From Dasypus novemcinctus (Eukaryota; Chordata; Mammalia; Cingulata; Dasypodidae): 64,000 bases of DNA. The position numbers were made by a program, and so were the translations under genes. This document shows, in pieces, positions 1 to 19,624 of this stretch (its first letter is position 1; each line of letters opens with the position of its first letter). The notes below the pieces were generated by a model that worked only from the letters and a program-made list of their open reading frames with translations, had not been told where the DNA came from and did not search any database. Location of the stretch: NCBI RefSeq assembly GCF_030445035.2, contig NC_080673.1, forward strand, positions 38,374,365 through 38,438,364, written 5' to 3'.

Positions 1-1189
1 CAATAATTTCTGAGTGGTAATTTGTATATACCTGCTTCTTTATTAATAGCTGCTTTCTGATGGATAATTCATTGACTTATTACTACCCTTACCCAAGTCA
101 TTTATTTTACAGCTTAGAAGCTTTGAGAGGTGTAAGATGTGTAAACTTTAAAGTATTACTTACAGCCCAATTCAATTCAGTTTCACCAAATAATTATGTG
201 CATTACGTATTGATTTACTGGGAGCTGTAGCCATAAAAATGAATGTATAACCTAATGGGGTGGATACAGCATGTGTATAAATGCCATGAAAGAAGTAAAG
301 GTGATTTCTAGGGTTTCTGTTTTCATTTTGGAGGGGTAGGAATCATAAAACAGGACTTTAAGTTTGTGTAGGATTTTGACAGTCAAAGCTGCTGGGGAAG
401 GAATAGTGTATATGAAGGCAATATAGCAGACAAATCTACATGGAAAAAAAGAAGAAAAACAAAATTGAAACGTAGGATTATATGGATGCATATTAAGGAA
501 AGGTTATGTGATTCAATTTGGTTAGACTCAAGGGTGTAGGAAATAGAATCAAGGAAGAAAAGCAGCAAGAGCAGGAAGGGACAATTGTTATATCTGCGTT
601 CACCATGATGGAAGATACAGAGTCACTGAAGGTTTCTGAGACGGTTAAGATCATAACCAGAGCTACATTATGGGGAGCTTAATCTTTCAGCGGTATGACA
701 AATGGCTTGGAGCATGAAGTGACTGTAGTGGTAGAAGATAGACCAGTGTGCAGGCAGTCTAGACAAGCAGTCTAGACAAGAAATAATAAAGGCCTCTTCT
801 AGGATGTTGGCAGTGGGAATAGAAAGTAAGAGGAAAATGGCAATAACATTGTGAAAATAGTTTTGATAACAAGACTTGACAACAGAGCAGATGAATAGAT
901 AAGGACTATTAGAAATATTGTGAGACAATCATGTTAGTATGGTGATGTGATTGGCAATAAGCTGTAAGTCTGAGAGGAGAACTACTAAGGAAGAGAGAAA
1001 AGGCAACAAATCTGGTTTTTATTTATAGAGTTTGTTATAATAATTATTGAATATATAATAAACATAAATATTTATCTTCAATTTCAAGTTCAAGCATAAA
1101 ATATCTCTCTGCAAAGACTCAGAATTAAACACTAAGTGTTAGCAGCATTTTTTTCATATGAGTTGTAACTGTCCATAATAAATTTCATC
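1..1189. repeat. L2-like ancient repeat (about 290-990) and unassigned DNA
   Basis: Stretches such as GTCTAGACAAGAAATAATAA and GTTGGCAGTGGGAATAGAAA resemble the internal part of the complement of L2. No coding potential was recognised. The assignment is weak and the rest of the interval is unassigned. Confidence 0.35.
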
Positions 1190-1690
1190 AAAATTTGCAG
1201 TAATAGGGGAAGACAGACCAGTTTGTCAAGCCCTCAGTGTTGTTGCAAGTAACTGTGAATCTTGTCCTTCAAGGAGTGAGGCCTGGTGGTCACTGTGGGT
1301 CCCAAGGGGAGGGGGAGGGAAGAGGGGAAGAGATGGAACAGGGGGTATTTTGAGGGTGATGGAAGTATTCTGCATGATCTTGCTATGATGGATAAAGGCC
1401 ATGTTAAATGTCATCAAAACTTATAAAAGTGTATGGCCCAAAATGTAAGCCATGACGTAAACCATTGACCATGGTTGGTAGCTATGTTTCAACATTGGTA
1501 CATCAGTTGTAACAAATGTACCAGCCACATATACAATGTTATTAATAGGGGAAGGGGGAAAAGGGGTAGGATGTTGGGCATATGGGAGTCCCCTGTATCA
1601 GGCACGTGACTTTTCTGTAACCTAAAACTTCTTTGAAGACAAAATGAAAAAAGTAAGACACTGGGGGAATAAATGGAAGAAACTCTCATT
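1190..1690 (+). mobile_element. L1 3' UTR fragment
   Basis: It has the eutherian L1 3' end signature: GGGGGTATTTTGAGGGTGAT, then GTTGTAACAAATGTACCA, a GGGGAAGGGGGAAAAGGGG tract and CCTAAAACTTCTTTGAA. Confidence 0.7.
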
Positions 1691-1980
1691 GTACATACAG
1701 GACAACAGATCCTACGATGATGACAGGCAAAATGTCAAAAAAATTTTGACATTTTAAAATTTTAAAAATATTTTTACATTTTAAAATATGTTTTCATTAT
1801 TGTTTATTATGCCCCAATTTTTTATTTTTATCTTTTATAATATTTTGTACTTTATTTCTTATTTTTAAAACTATCATTATTTCATTTTCTTATTAATTGT
1901 ATTTGGCTACTTTATTGGCTTCATTTTTGAAGATGTTTTAGATCACAGAAGGGTGCCACCTGTGACAGGGGAGGATCATT
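1691..1980. other. AT-rich spacer
   Basis: A T/A-rich stretch with several near-repeats of ACATTTTAAAAT. Nothing else was recognised. Confidence 0.4.
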
Positions 1981-3540
1981 GGTGTCAGTGTCAGTTCTGG
2001 GTGATGCATGGGAAGAAGCTCACATGGGCATACAAATAAGGCATATAAATGTGTTCAAGTGGTCATGGAGCATTTTCATGATGGGTGAAGATTCACACAA
2101 TAACTAAAGGAATATCAAATTTCCATCTTTGAGAGCTCTGCTACATTCTCTAATGAAACACCAAGAATCCCCAAGTACAGGGGCAATAACTAGTGAAGGA
2201 GGATGGCCCATTGACAGGCCTTGATATTGATGACTGTGATTATGGACCTTTACTCTTGAAATTGAAACTTAGCCTAGTATTATAGGGTACCTAAGAGTTA
2301 CCTCCCAAGCTCCTCCTTGTTGCTCCAATGTGGCCTCTCTCTAAGCCTAACTCAGCATACAAATACAATCCCTTCCCCCCAGAGTGGGACATGACTCCTG
2401 GGATGAGCCTCCCTGGCACTGAGGGATTACTGCCAATCACCAACTAGCAATGCAACTGGAAAAAGACCTTGTCCAAAAGGGAGAAAAAGTAAAGATAAAT
2501 GAGTTTACAATGCTCAGAAACTTCAAAGTGAGTCAGGAGTTCATTCCAAGGTTACACTTATGCATGTCTCAGCAGGATCTCATTGACTGCCAAAGTAAAT
2601 ACTACTCCAAATAGAGAGGCTCTTGAGGGATGTGGAGACATCTAGACACTATAGTCCAGGCAGATAACTCAAGAGTTAGGTGCCTTGGCAGTGGACACTA
2701 CTTTGGAATTTATGCTCCCCAGTATGACAGAATTGGACTCAGTTGTGGCTTCTCTATTCATGGCTCTTCTGACCTTCTATTTGAACCTATAATTAGTACT
2801 AGAGTTGGTAGGTGTATGTCCAAGAGACTTAAATCTTTGGCTGTCCATGTGCCTGCTGAGTCCTGAATCTCAGCAGAGTTGTAAAACCTACTCTCCAGTT
2901 CATTGGCCTCACCCAGGACAACTAACAAGGAGGTGATGGTGGACAACCACCATACCAAGGAACCAAGAAAGTCTACAACTGCAAGCAAGAGATTCTTATC
3001 CATGGAATCTATGGGATTGAAACGCCCTCTCAATTAGAGGTGGAGTGGGCATCACCATCCCAGAATCCTCAGGGTTGGGGAATAACCTATGGACTAAAGT
3101 AGACTTACTATAGTATTCTACTATAGACTTACTGTGATTCTAGCAATGGAAGAAATTATATCATTGATGTGGAGGCAGTGGTCACTGGAGGTTCTGAGGG
3201 CAGGGAAAGGGAAAAACAGGTGTAATATGGGAGCATTTTTGGGATTTGGGAATTGTCCTGAATAACACTGCAATGACAGATACAGGCCATTATATATCTT
3301 GCCATAACCTATAGAATTGGGTGGGATAGAGTGTAAACAACAATGTAAACTCTAATTCATGTTTAGTGGCAATGCTCCAAAATGTGTTCATCAATTGCAA
3401 TGAATATACCACTCTAATGAGGGATGTTGTTAATGTGGGAAAGTGTGGGAGATGTGAGGCGTGGGGCATATGGGAATCCCCTGCATTTTTTATGTAACAT
3501 TTATGTAATCTAAGTATCTTTAAAATAATTAAAATTAAAA
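1981..3540 (+). mobile_element. L1 3' UTR, lineage-specific long form
   Basis: It ends in the same tail as the other L1 copies in the window (GGCATATGGGAATCCCCTGC, then ATGTAACATTTATGTAATCT and an A-rich end). The upstream part (CCCCAGAGTGGGACATGACT...) looks like the long 3'UTR seen in xenarthran L1s. No intact ORF2 is present. Confidence 0.6.
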
Positions 3541-3835
3541 AGAGTAAGACTAACTACTGAAAAAAAAGATTGGTTTCAGAGGAAGAATTGAAGGCTAACA
3601 AAAAATAGGGAAAATTTGTAATAATGGCAACGCTAAATAGAAAATTATTCAATGGGAGATGATAATAAATGTGTTTTCCCAGTACACTGGGAAGGTCTGG
3701 AAGAAGAGCAAAGATGATGGCCTCCCTCCCTCGTGCCTTGTTTTGTTCCTTTCCTTTCAGCCATGTTTCTAATAAGATGTGTGGGAGGTGCATTTTCCTA
3801 GTCCCTGCCTCCTGTATCCAGACTGTTCTCTGAGG

Positions 3836-4029
3836 TAGGGGTTCTTAACTATGGCTCCGTGAGCTTGAATCAAAATTTTTAAAAAAACATTATTCTTGTG
3901 GGGACATATTGGTGTGGGTGAATACATTGATTAAATAGTACACAGTATAGTGTGGACTTAGTAAGGGGTCGGTGGTTTTCACCTGACTGGCAAAGGAGTC
4001 CCTGGAACAAAAAAGGTTAAGAACCCCTG
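3836..4029. mobile_element. hAT-type MITE with 8-bp target duplication
   Basis: A 194-bp element with 14-bp terminal inverted repeats, TAGGGGTTCTTAAC and GTTAAGAACCCCTG, which differ only at the first base. Both sides are flanked by the perfect 8-bp direct repeat CTCTGAGG (3828-3835 and 4030-4037). It is non-coding and lies about 600 bp upstream of the FGG core promoter. Confidence 0.85.
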
Positions 4030-4221
4030 CTCTGAGGATGGAAGTTCCGGTAAAACAGGGCCTCCTGCCTCTTTTCCCCTCTGTGACAGACGGTGTGGCA
4101 TGCCAGCTGGTTCTGCCAGACAAAGGAAAAAGTTGAGCTCAGACGCTCACGGACAAACCTGAGATCCCATAAAAATGGTCAACACAGAAGGGCAGGAATA
4201 AATTTCTAGTGTCATTCTTTC

Positions 4222-4228
4222 CTGGGAA
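4222..4228 (+). promoter_or_regulatory. Candidate IL-6 (STAT3) element, distal, FGG
   Basis: CTGGGAA is the core of the type II IL-6 response element of fibrinogen genes. It lies about 500 bp upstream of the inferred FGG start site. Confidence 0.45.
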
Positions 4229-4582
4229 TACTGACAAATTGGGTCATGGCGGGAGACAAAGTTTCCTGTTGCAGAACCAATTTTATCATACGCTACAATG
4301 GCAGGTTAAAAAATAATTACGTAATTTCATCCCTATGGGGCGGAAAGGAGTTTCTCTAATTTGGCTTATGGCACCCTGCTCTTCTTTACAATCTGGCCGG
4401 GTTTGTTCTGGTCGAGGTCAGATGCTCTGTTTGCCCTCCCAGCCCTGTACTGGAAGAGATTGCATCACATAGTCCCCTCCTCTTGGCAATAGCTAATGCT
4501 TCACTAGCCTTTGGAGATGATTTTGCTCCAGAGGAGAAAGGTTGAACTGGGCCAAAAAAGGAGGAGCTTGAAACTGCAAAAT

Positions 4583-4589
4583 CTGGGAA
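4583..4589 (+). promoter_or_regulatory. Candidate IL-6 (STAT3) element, proximal, FGG
   Basis: A second CTGGGAA core sits about 140 bp upstream of the inferred transcription start, a typical spacing for the acute-phase response of these genes. Confidence 0.5.
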
Positions 4590-4645
4590 CCTGAATGAGG
4601 TAAAAAGAGACGGGAAAGTCTTCCCTGCCCTTCTGATAAGGAGGT

Positions 4646-4701
4646 CGCGTGGTCAGCTCCAGTCATTGGCAGCCACATCCATCCGCGGAGCTGACATAAA
4701 G
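4646..4701 (+). promoter_or_regulatory. FGG: FGG core promoter: E-box-like, CCAAT, TATA-like
   Basis: In order: an E-box-like CGCGTG (4646-4651), an inverted CCAAT box ATTGG (4665-4669) and a TATA-like CATAAAG (4695-4701). The rat and human gamma genes are described with a USF site and a CAAT box at comparable distances. The TATA-like element predicts a start near 4725, giving a 5'UTR of about 50 nt. Confidence 0.6.
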
Positions 4702-4773
4702 GGACTCCCGGAGACCGGCGGCCACAACGCAGACTTGCAGGGCTCGGCAAAGTACCGGGCACCCCCAGGCGCT

Positions 4774-12528
<7,755 letters not shown>

Positions 12529-12636
12529 AGACCATTTCAAAAGTGATTTGCTTTTTTAAAGGACTTTATCTGAACAGAGAACTATAATATTTTTCCTATG
12601 AAACAATGGACTTGCAAAGCCTCACTTCATATTAAG

Positions 12637-12714
12637 AATAAAAAGAACCCATGTTGAAAACTCCACTAATAGTTTTATGCTGGTGATAATTTTTCTACAT
12701 GCCATTTCAATAAA
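12637..12714 (+). terminator. FGG: FGG distal poly(A) signals
   Basis: Two AATAAA hexamers (12637-12642 and 12709-12714) lie in the gammaA 3'UTR. The second is followed by a GT/T-rich stretch and probably sets the main end near 12730. Confidence 0.7.
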
Positions 12715-12894
12715 CCTTTTGTTCGTGCCTTTTATTTACCATTAAAAAGTCTCTTTCCTTCAGTTAAGTAATTACAGATTGAGCAATCATCAGTAGTTAC
12801 AAAGTCCTCACTTTAAAAGTTAAACACCATACCTGACTCTTGGGAAGTTACTAAGGAAACAGAAATCATGGGTTTAGTTCTCCAGGGGATATAA

Positions 12895-13900
12895 GATAAA
12901 AGGCCAGAAAGCACAAGAAAACATCATTAACCATTAGGGACATGCAAATCAAAACCACAGTGAGATACTATTTCTCATCCAATAGAATGGTTGCTATTTA
13001 AAACAAACAAACAGATAATAACAAGTATTGGAGAGGTTGTGGGAGCAATATGAACACTCATTCATTGCTGGTAACAATGTAAAATGGTGCAGCTACTGTG
13101 GAAGACAGTTTGGCGGTACCTCAGAAATCTATGTATAGAATTACCATATGATCCAGCAATACCGTAATTGGTATATGCCCGAAGAACTGAAAATAAGGAC
13201 TTGAGCAGATATTTGCACAACGATGTTCCCAGCAGCATAATTCACAATTACCAAAAGATGGAAGAGTCCATCAACCAATGAATGAATAAATAAAATGTGG
13301 TATATACACACAAAGGAATATTATTCATCCAAAAAAGGAATGAAGCCCTGATAAATGCGCCAACATGGTTGAACCCTTGAAGACATCATGTTGAGCCACG
13401 CACAAAAGGAAAAATATTGTACGAACTTGCTGATTTGAAACAATTAGAATAAGCAAACTCAGAAAGCCAGAATCTAGAATATAGGTTACTAGAGGACAGG
13501 GTGGGGATAGGGAATGGGAAATTAAGGCTTAAAATGTACAGGGTTCCTATTTGGAATGATGGGCATGTTTTGGTAAAGAATGGTGGTAATGGTAGCGCAA
13601 CATTGTGAATGCAGTTAGTAGACTGAAATATGTATCTGGATATGATTAAAAGGGGAAAATGTTAGATTGTATACCTTGGAACTACACTATATAAACAAAG
13701 AATCAATTTAAACCATGGTAGTATATTACTAATATATAATAATAGTATAATTATTAAAGTGTGCTATCAGCAAATGTAACGAATGTTCCACACCAATGCA
13801 AGGTGTTGCTGCTGGGGTGGGGTATGGAAATTCTGTCTTTTATGCATGATCTGTCTGAACATGGAAACATTTAAAAATAATACTTAGTATAACTTTCAGA
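12895..13900 (+). mobile_element. L1 ORF2 end and 3' UTR fragment
   Basis: Typical L1 sequence: GGGACATGCAAATCAAAACC, ACAGTGAGATACTATTTCTC, TTGCTGGTAACAATGTAAAA and ATGATCCAGCAAT, then the 3'UTR with CAACATTGTGAATGCAGTTA. It is 5'-truncated and decayed. Confidence 0.9.
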
Positions 13901-14879
13901 TGAAAAATAATTTTACAATAATAATTCTGTTAAAATATATATACATTTTAACAAAGTCTAATCTTGACCTATGTTTTAATTGTACATAGTTGTCCTTCAT
14001 TTAAAGAAAGTATAATATAAAATGTAATAAAATAAATTTCAAGTCTGAAATTTTCTAAGATTTCCCTTGATCACTTATGCAGTGCCTCTTCTGAAACATC
14101 AGTTATAATGTTTGTTTGAAAACTTTTTGACTCTCCCTGGTTTTGTGGGTGTCCTGAGCTCATATTCGATCTGCATATTGTGCATTTAGTCCAGCAGCTA
14201 TTAGTAGAAAAGTGCTTCTAACTTTTTCTTTATATAACAAAGTATTGTTTGATGTGTTATGATAGTACACATTACTTTTTAAATTAATTTTAAAACCCAC
14301 AGAAATACATAATTGATTTCAAAACCAAGAAAAAGAGATGCACTTTATGATTCTGTTTTTTAGTTATTAGCCTTTGGTAGCAAACTTGGAAGGGCTATAG
14401 TTTAAGAAATAAGGTGTGGAAATCCTTCCAGATTGATTTGGAGCATATCTCCACAAATAAAATGGAACTTGAAATAATTATCTTAATAAATCAACCAAAA
14501 TATCTGCTTGAAAGTAAAAAAAAAAATTGGGGACCTTCACAACAAAAGTATTTGTTTTCTTCACAATTCAAACCACAGGTACTTTTTGCTCAACCCTCAC
14601 CTTTAATTTCCTAGACATGAAAAAACTCATTCCACTTTAAAATGTGGAGGCTAAGTGTAAAGGGAATGGATGTATGTGTAAGGTCATATACTTTGAAAAG
14701 CCTACAAAAGGGAGGTTTTCATTAACAAACAGAAAGAATCGCAGATGTACCTACACCATGACTTCAGGTCACAGAACTACAGGGTAGCGCTCTTAAGTTG
14801 AAAGGCAAGAATATTTATTTATTGGACCAATATCAAAGTATTAAAACATAGCACTGCTTTTATATCAAAGATAAAAGTA
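13901..14879. other. Intergenic DNA downstream of FGG
   Basis: AT-rich; no gene or repeat family was recognised. Confidence 0.45.
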
Positions 14880-15200
14880 AAGGGCATTTTGGGGACATTG
14901 GAATCGTCCTGCATGACATTGCAATGATGGATACAGGCCATTATATATTTTGTCATAATCTACAAAATTGTGTGGGACAGAGTATAAAGTATAATGTAAA
15001 CTATAGTCCATGGTTAGTGGCAATGTTTCAATATGTATTTATCAATTGTAACAAATGCACCACATTAATGAAGGATGTTGTTAATGTGGAGACATGTGGG
15101 AGGGGGAAGGAGTGGGACATTTGGGAATCCCCTATATTTTTTATGTAACATTTATGTAATCTAAAGCTTCTTTAAAAATTATATATATATACATATATAT
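14880..15200 (+). mobile_element. L1 3' end
   Basis: It shares with the 3' part of 1981-3540 the segments ATGGATACAGGCCATTATAT and GTAACATTTATGTAATCTAA. It ends in a TA-rich simple repeat. Confidence 0.75.
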
Positions 15201-17269
15201 ATATAGCATTTCTAAACTGCCGTAGCTTTTTTTCAGTTTCTCTTATGTTTGTTGGTTATAATTTAAACATTATATTCCAGGAGGTGGGTTGAAAATGAGT
15301 GGGGATTGAAGAAATATAAGTATGGACAACATATTTTAGATGTTACCAAGATTGGAAATTCTTTGATACTGACTCTAACCTATATATATTAGCCATTTTA
15401 TTTCATAGTAGGTACATTTGATTTAAATCAGATGATAAGGATGAAAAACAAAGCACATATTTAACACTGGAGAAAATATATGCACCTGGTCACTTTTAAA
15501 AAATCAGGTTGATATAGCTCAAAAAGAGTGGGAAAGAGGTTAAACCTTGTGAGATGAGTTAAGTGGAAAATAATAAGCTGTTGATAAAGCAATCAAGACT
15601 TCTGAGGTGAAGGGAAAAACTTACTACGTTTAACCTCTTTTGTGTGTTGCGTGTGTATGAGTTCCTTGGTGGCAAAAGGTTGAGCTAATCATACTCCTAG
15701 TAAACCATTTTCATTTTTCTGTGCTGAATCACTCTCTCGATTGATTCACTGATTCTCTTTTATTAAAATTTTTCTTTCTCCCCTTCCTCTCTTCAATAAG
15801 GAACCATTCTAATGGGTTTGATGTGTGTCCCTTTACTTGAGTGCATTCTTATAAATCGTAAAGTGTTGTTTTGTGTGTATGCATTTTTAAGTTATATTAA
15901 TGGCATTGTGCTATAAACTAGTCTTACTCAGAATACTTCTCCCCAAACTCTTTGTTAATGGTCAGCTTTAGCATAAGCACAAAGATTGAGAATCATCATT
16001 TAGAAACTTGTTCTATGTTAATGTTTACTCTGATCACTTATTTAAAAATGTAATTTTATATTTTTTGAATTTAATAATAAAAAGTTTGTGTTAGTATTTT
16101 TATATCCTTACTTTCTTAAATTTCACTTTTCTAGTTATTATTTTTATTTTATTTTACAAAAAAATAGGTCTGTGACCAACTGGACACTTAACAACACTTG
16201 TCCTTTACCATAAATAATTTGAGAAGTACTGCTTAGGTCTTCATTGTGCTTATTTTTCCACTCAGCCCTGTGTTTTTATGACATATGTGAAATCTGAGAA
16301 TTTTTCAATTTCCCTTGATTTATTTCCAACCTAAGAATTATTAAGTTAATATTGTTTGGCTTCAAAGCATGCGTTTATTAAAACTGTCTATTTTAACCGA
16401 TTTCCAAATTTATTTCATTTTGATAAGAGAACATAGTCTTCATGATATCAAATCTTTTGGAGGGAGAGATTTCCCAAATTACTTTGGGACAGAGGTATTA
16501 TCAGAGAATTAATTCACCACATAAAACTATAGGAAGAAAAATAAACAAACGTAAACAGTGACTGGCCGTGTAAATGAGTTTTGGTCCAAATCGCATGGTA
16601 GCCATTGGCCCATTCTGAGCTTTGGTTGCAGAGTAAAGTGCTGTCTTAGAAAACATTGCTCTGTGTCAGGATTAAAAGCTTCCGGGAAGGCAGATTGGCA
16701 CAATTTCCAGCTCTTGCTCACCTCAGTTTCATTGGGCAATATTTGAAGGCACAAACTGAGATAACTTGAGGATCATGACACACAATCAGGTCCAAGTCAG
16801 AAACGGGTCTCCCAATTCCAAAAGCCAGTGTTCTTGGCCCTCATTCCCATTTCCCAAGTCCTCACCCACACTTTCTCCTATTGGCAACTTCAGAATAGGA
16901 AAGTGACCAGAATCATCCTAAATAAACCTAAATGTTGACTCCCTAAATAAACAAGAGGGGCAGATTCCACTTTGTGATGAAAGTGGCCCCTTTCAAACCC
17001 TCAGGGACTAACAGTTAAAATGTGACTAAAAAAAATGTGTCCTAACATTTAAAAGACCTTGGACTGGAAATGTTTTCCTTCATAATTTGCTCCCCTTACA
17101 TTACAAGGCTGTGGTAAGAGCCCAATGAGAAAACAGGTGAAAGTGTTCCAGAGACCATGGGACAAAATGAAAATTGAGTCATTTACTGGCTATTAAGATT
17201 GCTATTGCCAGGTGGGATTAAATCTGACATTGGTTCCTTTTGAAGATACAATTTTAATAATTTAATGTT
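15201..17269. other. Intergenic DNA without recognised features
   Basis: About 2 kb of AT-rich sequence. Short frames here show no recognisable protein family. No element was assigned with confidence. Confidence 0.4.
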
Positions 17270-17760
17270 TTTGCTGTTGTTTTATAGCAAACTAATTTTG
17301 GGGAAAAAATTTATTTACACAAAAGTAGAAATTTAACATATCAGTTCCCATAAAGCCCTCACCCAGTTTCCCTTAATGTTAGCATCTTACATTTCCGTGG
17401 TAAGTACATTTGCCACAACTTCAAAACCAACTCTGGTACATTATTATGACCTAACTTCTACATTTTATTCATATTTCACTAGTTTTTAACTAATGTCCTC
17501 TTTCTGTTCTAAGATTTCATACAGAATACTGCATTACATTTAGTTGACATAGCTCCTTAGTTTCCTCTGGACTGTGACTGTTTCTAATTTTTTTCTTGTT
17601 TTCCATGACTTCAAGAGTTAACAGAGATAAATGCTGGTATACTGGTTAGGTGTTTTGTAGAACATTGCTCAGTTTGTGTTTTTCTGTGTTTTCCACAATA
17701 ATTTTTTTGTTGAGTCTTATGCAAGCAAAAGTTTCACCCAGAAACCTTTTAAATTTCCCT
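17270..17760 (-). mobile_element. L1 3' UTR (old L1M type)
   Basis: Complement of an L1M 3'UTR: ACTAATGTCCTCTTTCTGTT, ATTTAGTTGACATAGCTCCT, TAGTTTCCTCTGGACTGTGA and GTTTTGTAGAACATTGC. Confidence 0.75.
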
Positions 17761-17801
17761 GGTTTTATAATAGAATGACCAATTAAGAATAAGACCCAAT
17801 A

Positions 17802-18210
17802 GGGAAGCAGACTTGGTCCAGTGGATAGGGCATCCGCCTACCACATGAGAGGTCTGTGGTTCAAACCCCGGGCCTCCTTGACCCGTGTGGAGCTGGTCCA
17901 TGCACAGTGCTGATGTGCGCAAGGAGTGCCGTGCCACACAGGGGTGCCCCCACGTAGGGAAGCCCCACACGCAAGGAGTGTGCCCCATAAGGAGAGCTGC
18001 CCAGCGCGAAAGAAAGTGCAGCCTGCCCAGGAATGGCGCCGCACACAGGGAGAGCTGACACACAAGATGATACAACAAGAAGAAACACAGATTCCCGTGC
18101 CGCTGACAACAGAAGCAGACAAAAACAAGAACACACAGCAAAATGGACACAGAGAACAGACAACTGGGGGGTGGGGGGAGGAGGGAAGGAGAGAGAAATT
18201 AAAAAAAAAA
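17802..18210 (+). mobile_element. DAS-SINE (long chimeric form)
   Basis: The tRNA-Ala-derived head (GGAAGCAGACTTGGTCCAGT ... GGTTCAAACCCCGGG, a B-box) is followed by the long non-tRNA body and an A-rich tail. The flanking direct repeat AAGACCCAATA occurs at 17791-17801 and again from 18211. This is a young-looking insertion. Confidence 0.92.
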
Positions 18211-19624
18211 AAGACCCAATAAAAAATCACAGAGAATTAAATTACTCGATATATATATTTTTTGCATAATTCCTTGCTTGTGAACACTCTAAAATACCCT
18301 ACAGATGCTATATTCCCAGGTTGCAATACGTCCCTATTAAATCAATACCAAAGGTGTCAGAATGAATCATTGTTCTTGATGTTAATACATCAACCAATGT
18401 ATTAATCTGTATAGTGGTTTTACTTTTCAAAATTAGTGTTTATGTTTAAGTACATATTCAGTGCAGGAAATGTAATAAATCTGAAAAAAACACATTATAG
18501 GTAAAGTAAATTTACCTGGAAAAATGAATTGTTTCATTGATATGCAGTTAAAATGAAAAGAATTAAAGGAGTGGGAAAAATTCAAAAAATCCCTTCAATC
18601 TCTCTCTCTCTCTCACATACACATACATAGAACATACACACATGGACATTACTTATGGGAACTTGGGTAAAATGTCTAAGTAAGAGACGATAAAATTATA
18701 CCTAAGACAAAAAAAGAAAATTATTAGAAATTAACTCCAAAAATGTTAACATAAATTCAATTAAATTATCATGAATCTGGATAGAGTGAAATTATAAGAA
18801 ATAAGGTAGATATCCTTCCTGAATGAGAAGATGAAAGAGAAATGCAGTGTCACAGAATCAAGCAAAATAAATAAAAGCTCTTTTATATCCTTACTCTCTT
18901 AACTGCAGTTCAGAATCATTTCTGTGTACTTAAATTCCATCATGTCTCAATATCTATAACTTCCAGGAAACCATCTGGAGTAAGAGTGTCAATGGATTCT
19001 GCAAGTAAAGGTCCCATTAATCACTCTTACAGATAAGTATATCAACTCATTTACCTTTCCCATGAAATAGTTTCACAAAAATATATCTTTGCAACACCTT
19101 CCAAGTGCAGGAGACAAATAGAGAAAACAAGTTACAAAGATGAAATAGCCTTGTCAATGTTTTCCTGTGGATTCTTTATAGACCAGGCACTGCTATAAAA
19201 TCTGAGGCAGAGGCCATATAATATTATAAATACCAGATATTCCTAAAATTTTTATAATTTCAGAGGTTTGAAATTTAGAAAAAATTTTAGTATTTTTAAG
19301 TTACACATTTAGTATAATTTTAACAAAGTATTTCCTATCAAATTACCACTATCTTCTTATTATCACAATCTTAAATTTACAGTCATATAGACTTCTGTGA
19401 TGGAAAATGCTATGGATATTTTTCAGAGTCTTCTTACATTTTGATACTTGAATCTGACATTTTAAGGAAAATTTTGCTAAAAATGTAACAACGAAAAGCA
19501 ATACAGAAATGATATATCACTCGGTACTTTGTGTTCTAACAGTACTTTGAATGTACCTTACAGAATTTTCCTTATTATTTTGTATTAGGTTGAACCATAT
19601 GAAATTGTTGATTTTCTATCATTT
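18211..19624. other. Intergenic DNA with a (TC)n tract
   Basis: A TC run at about 18598-18616 followed by a CA/TA-rich piece. Otherwise nothing was recognised. Confidence 0.5.

Noticed and set aside
1489-1689. Short reverse open frame and other sub-100-aa frames in intergenic DNA
   Set aside because: They overlap L1/L2 repeats or AT-rich DNA and have no domain, signal or homologue that I can recognise.
17802-17880. tRNA-Ala-like sequences with a B-box at the DAS-SINE heads (also 20187, 57219 and reverse copies)
   Set aside because: They are SINE heads followed by a SINE body and A-tail, with target duplications. They are not functional tRNA genes.
17749-18269. Several overlapping open frames on both strands near 18 kb, and similar ones near 20.3 kb and 40.6 kb
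   Set aside because: All lie within DAS-SINEs. The same peptides recur at each SINE, so they are not genes.
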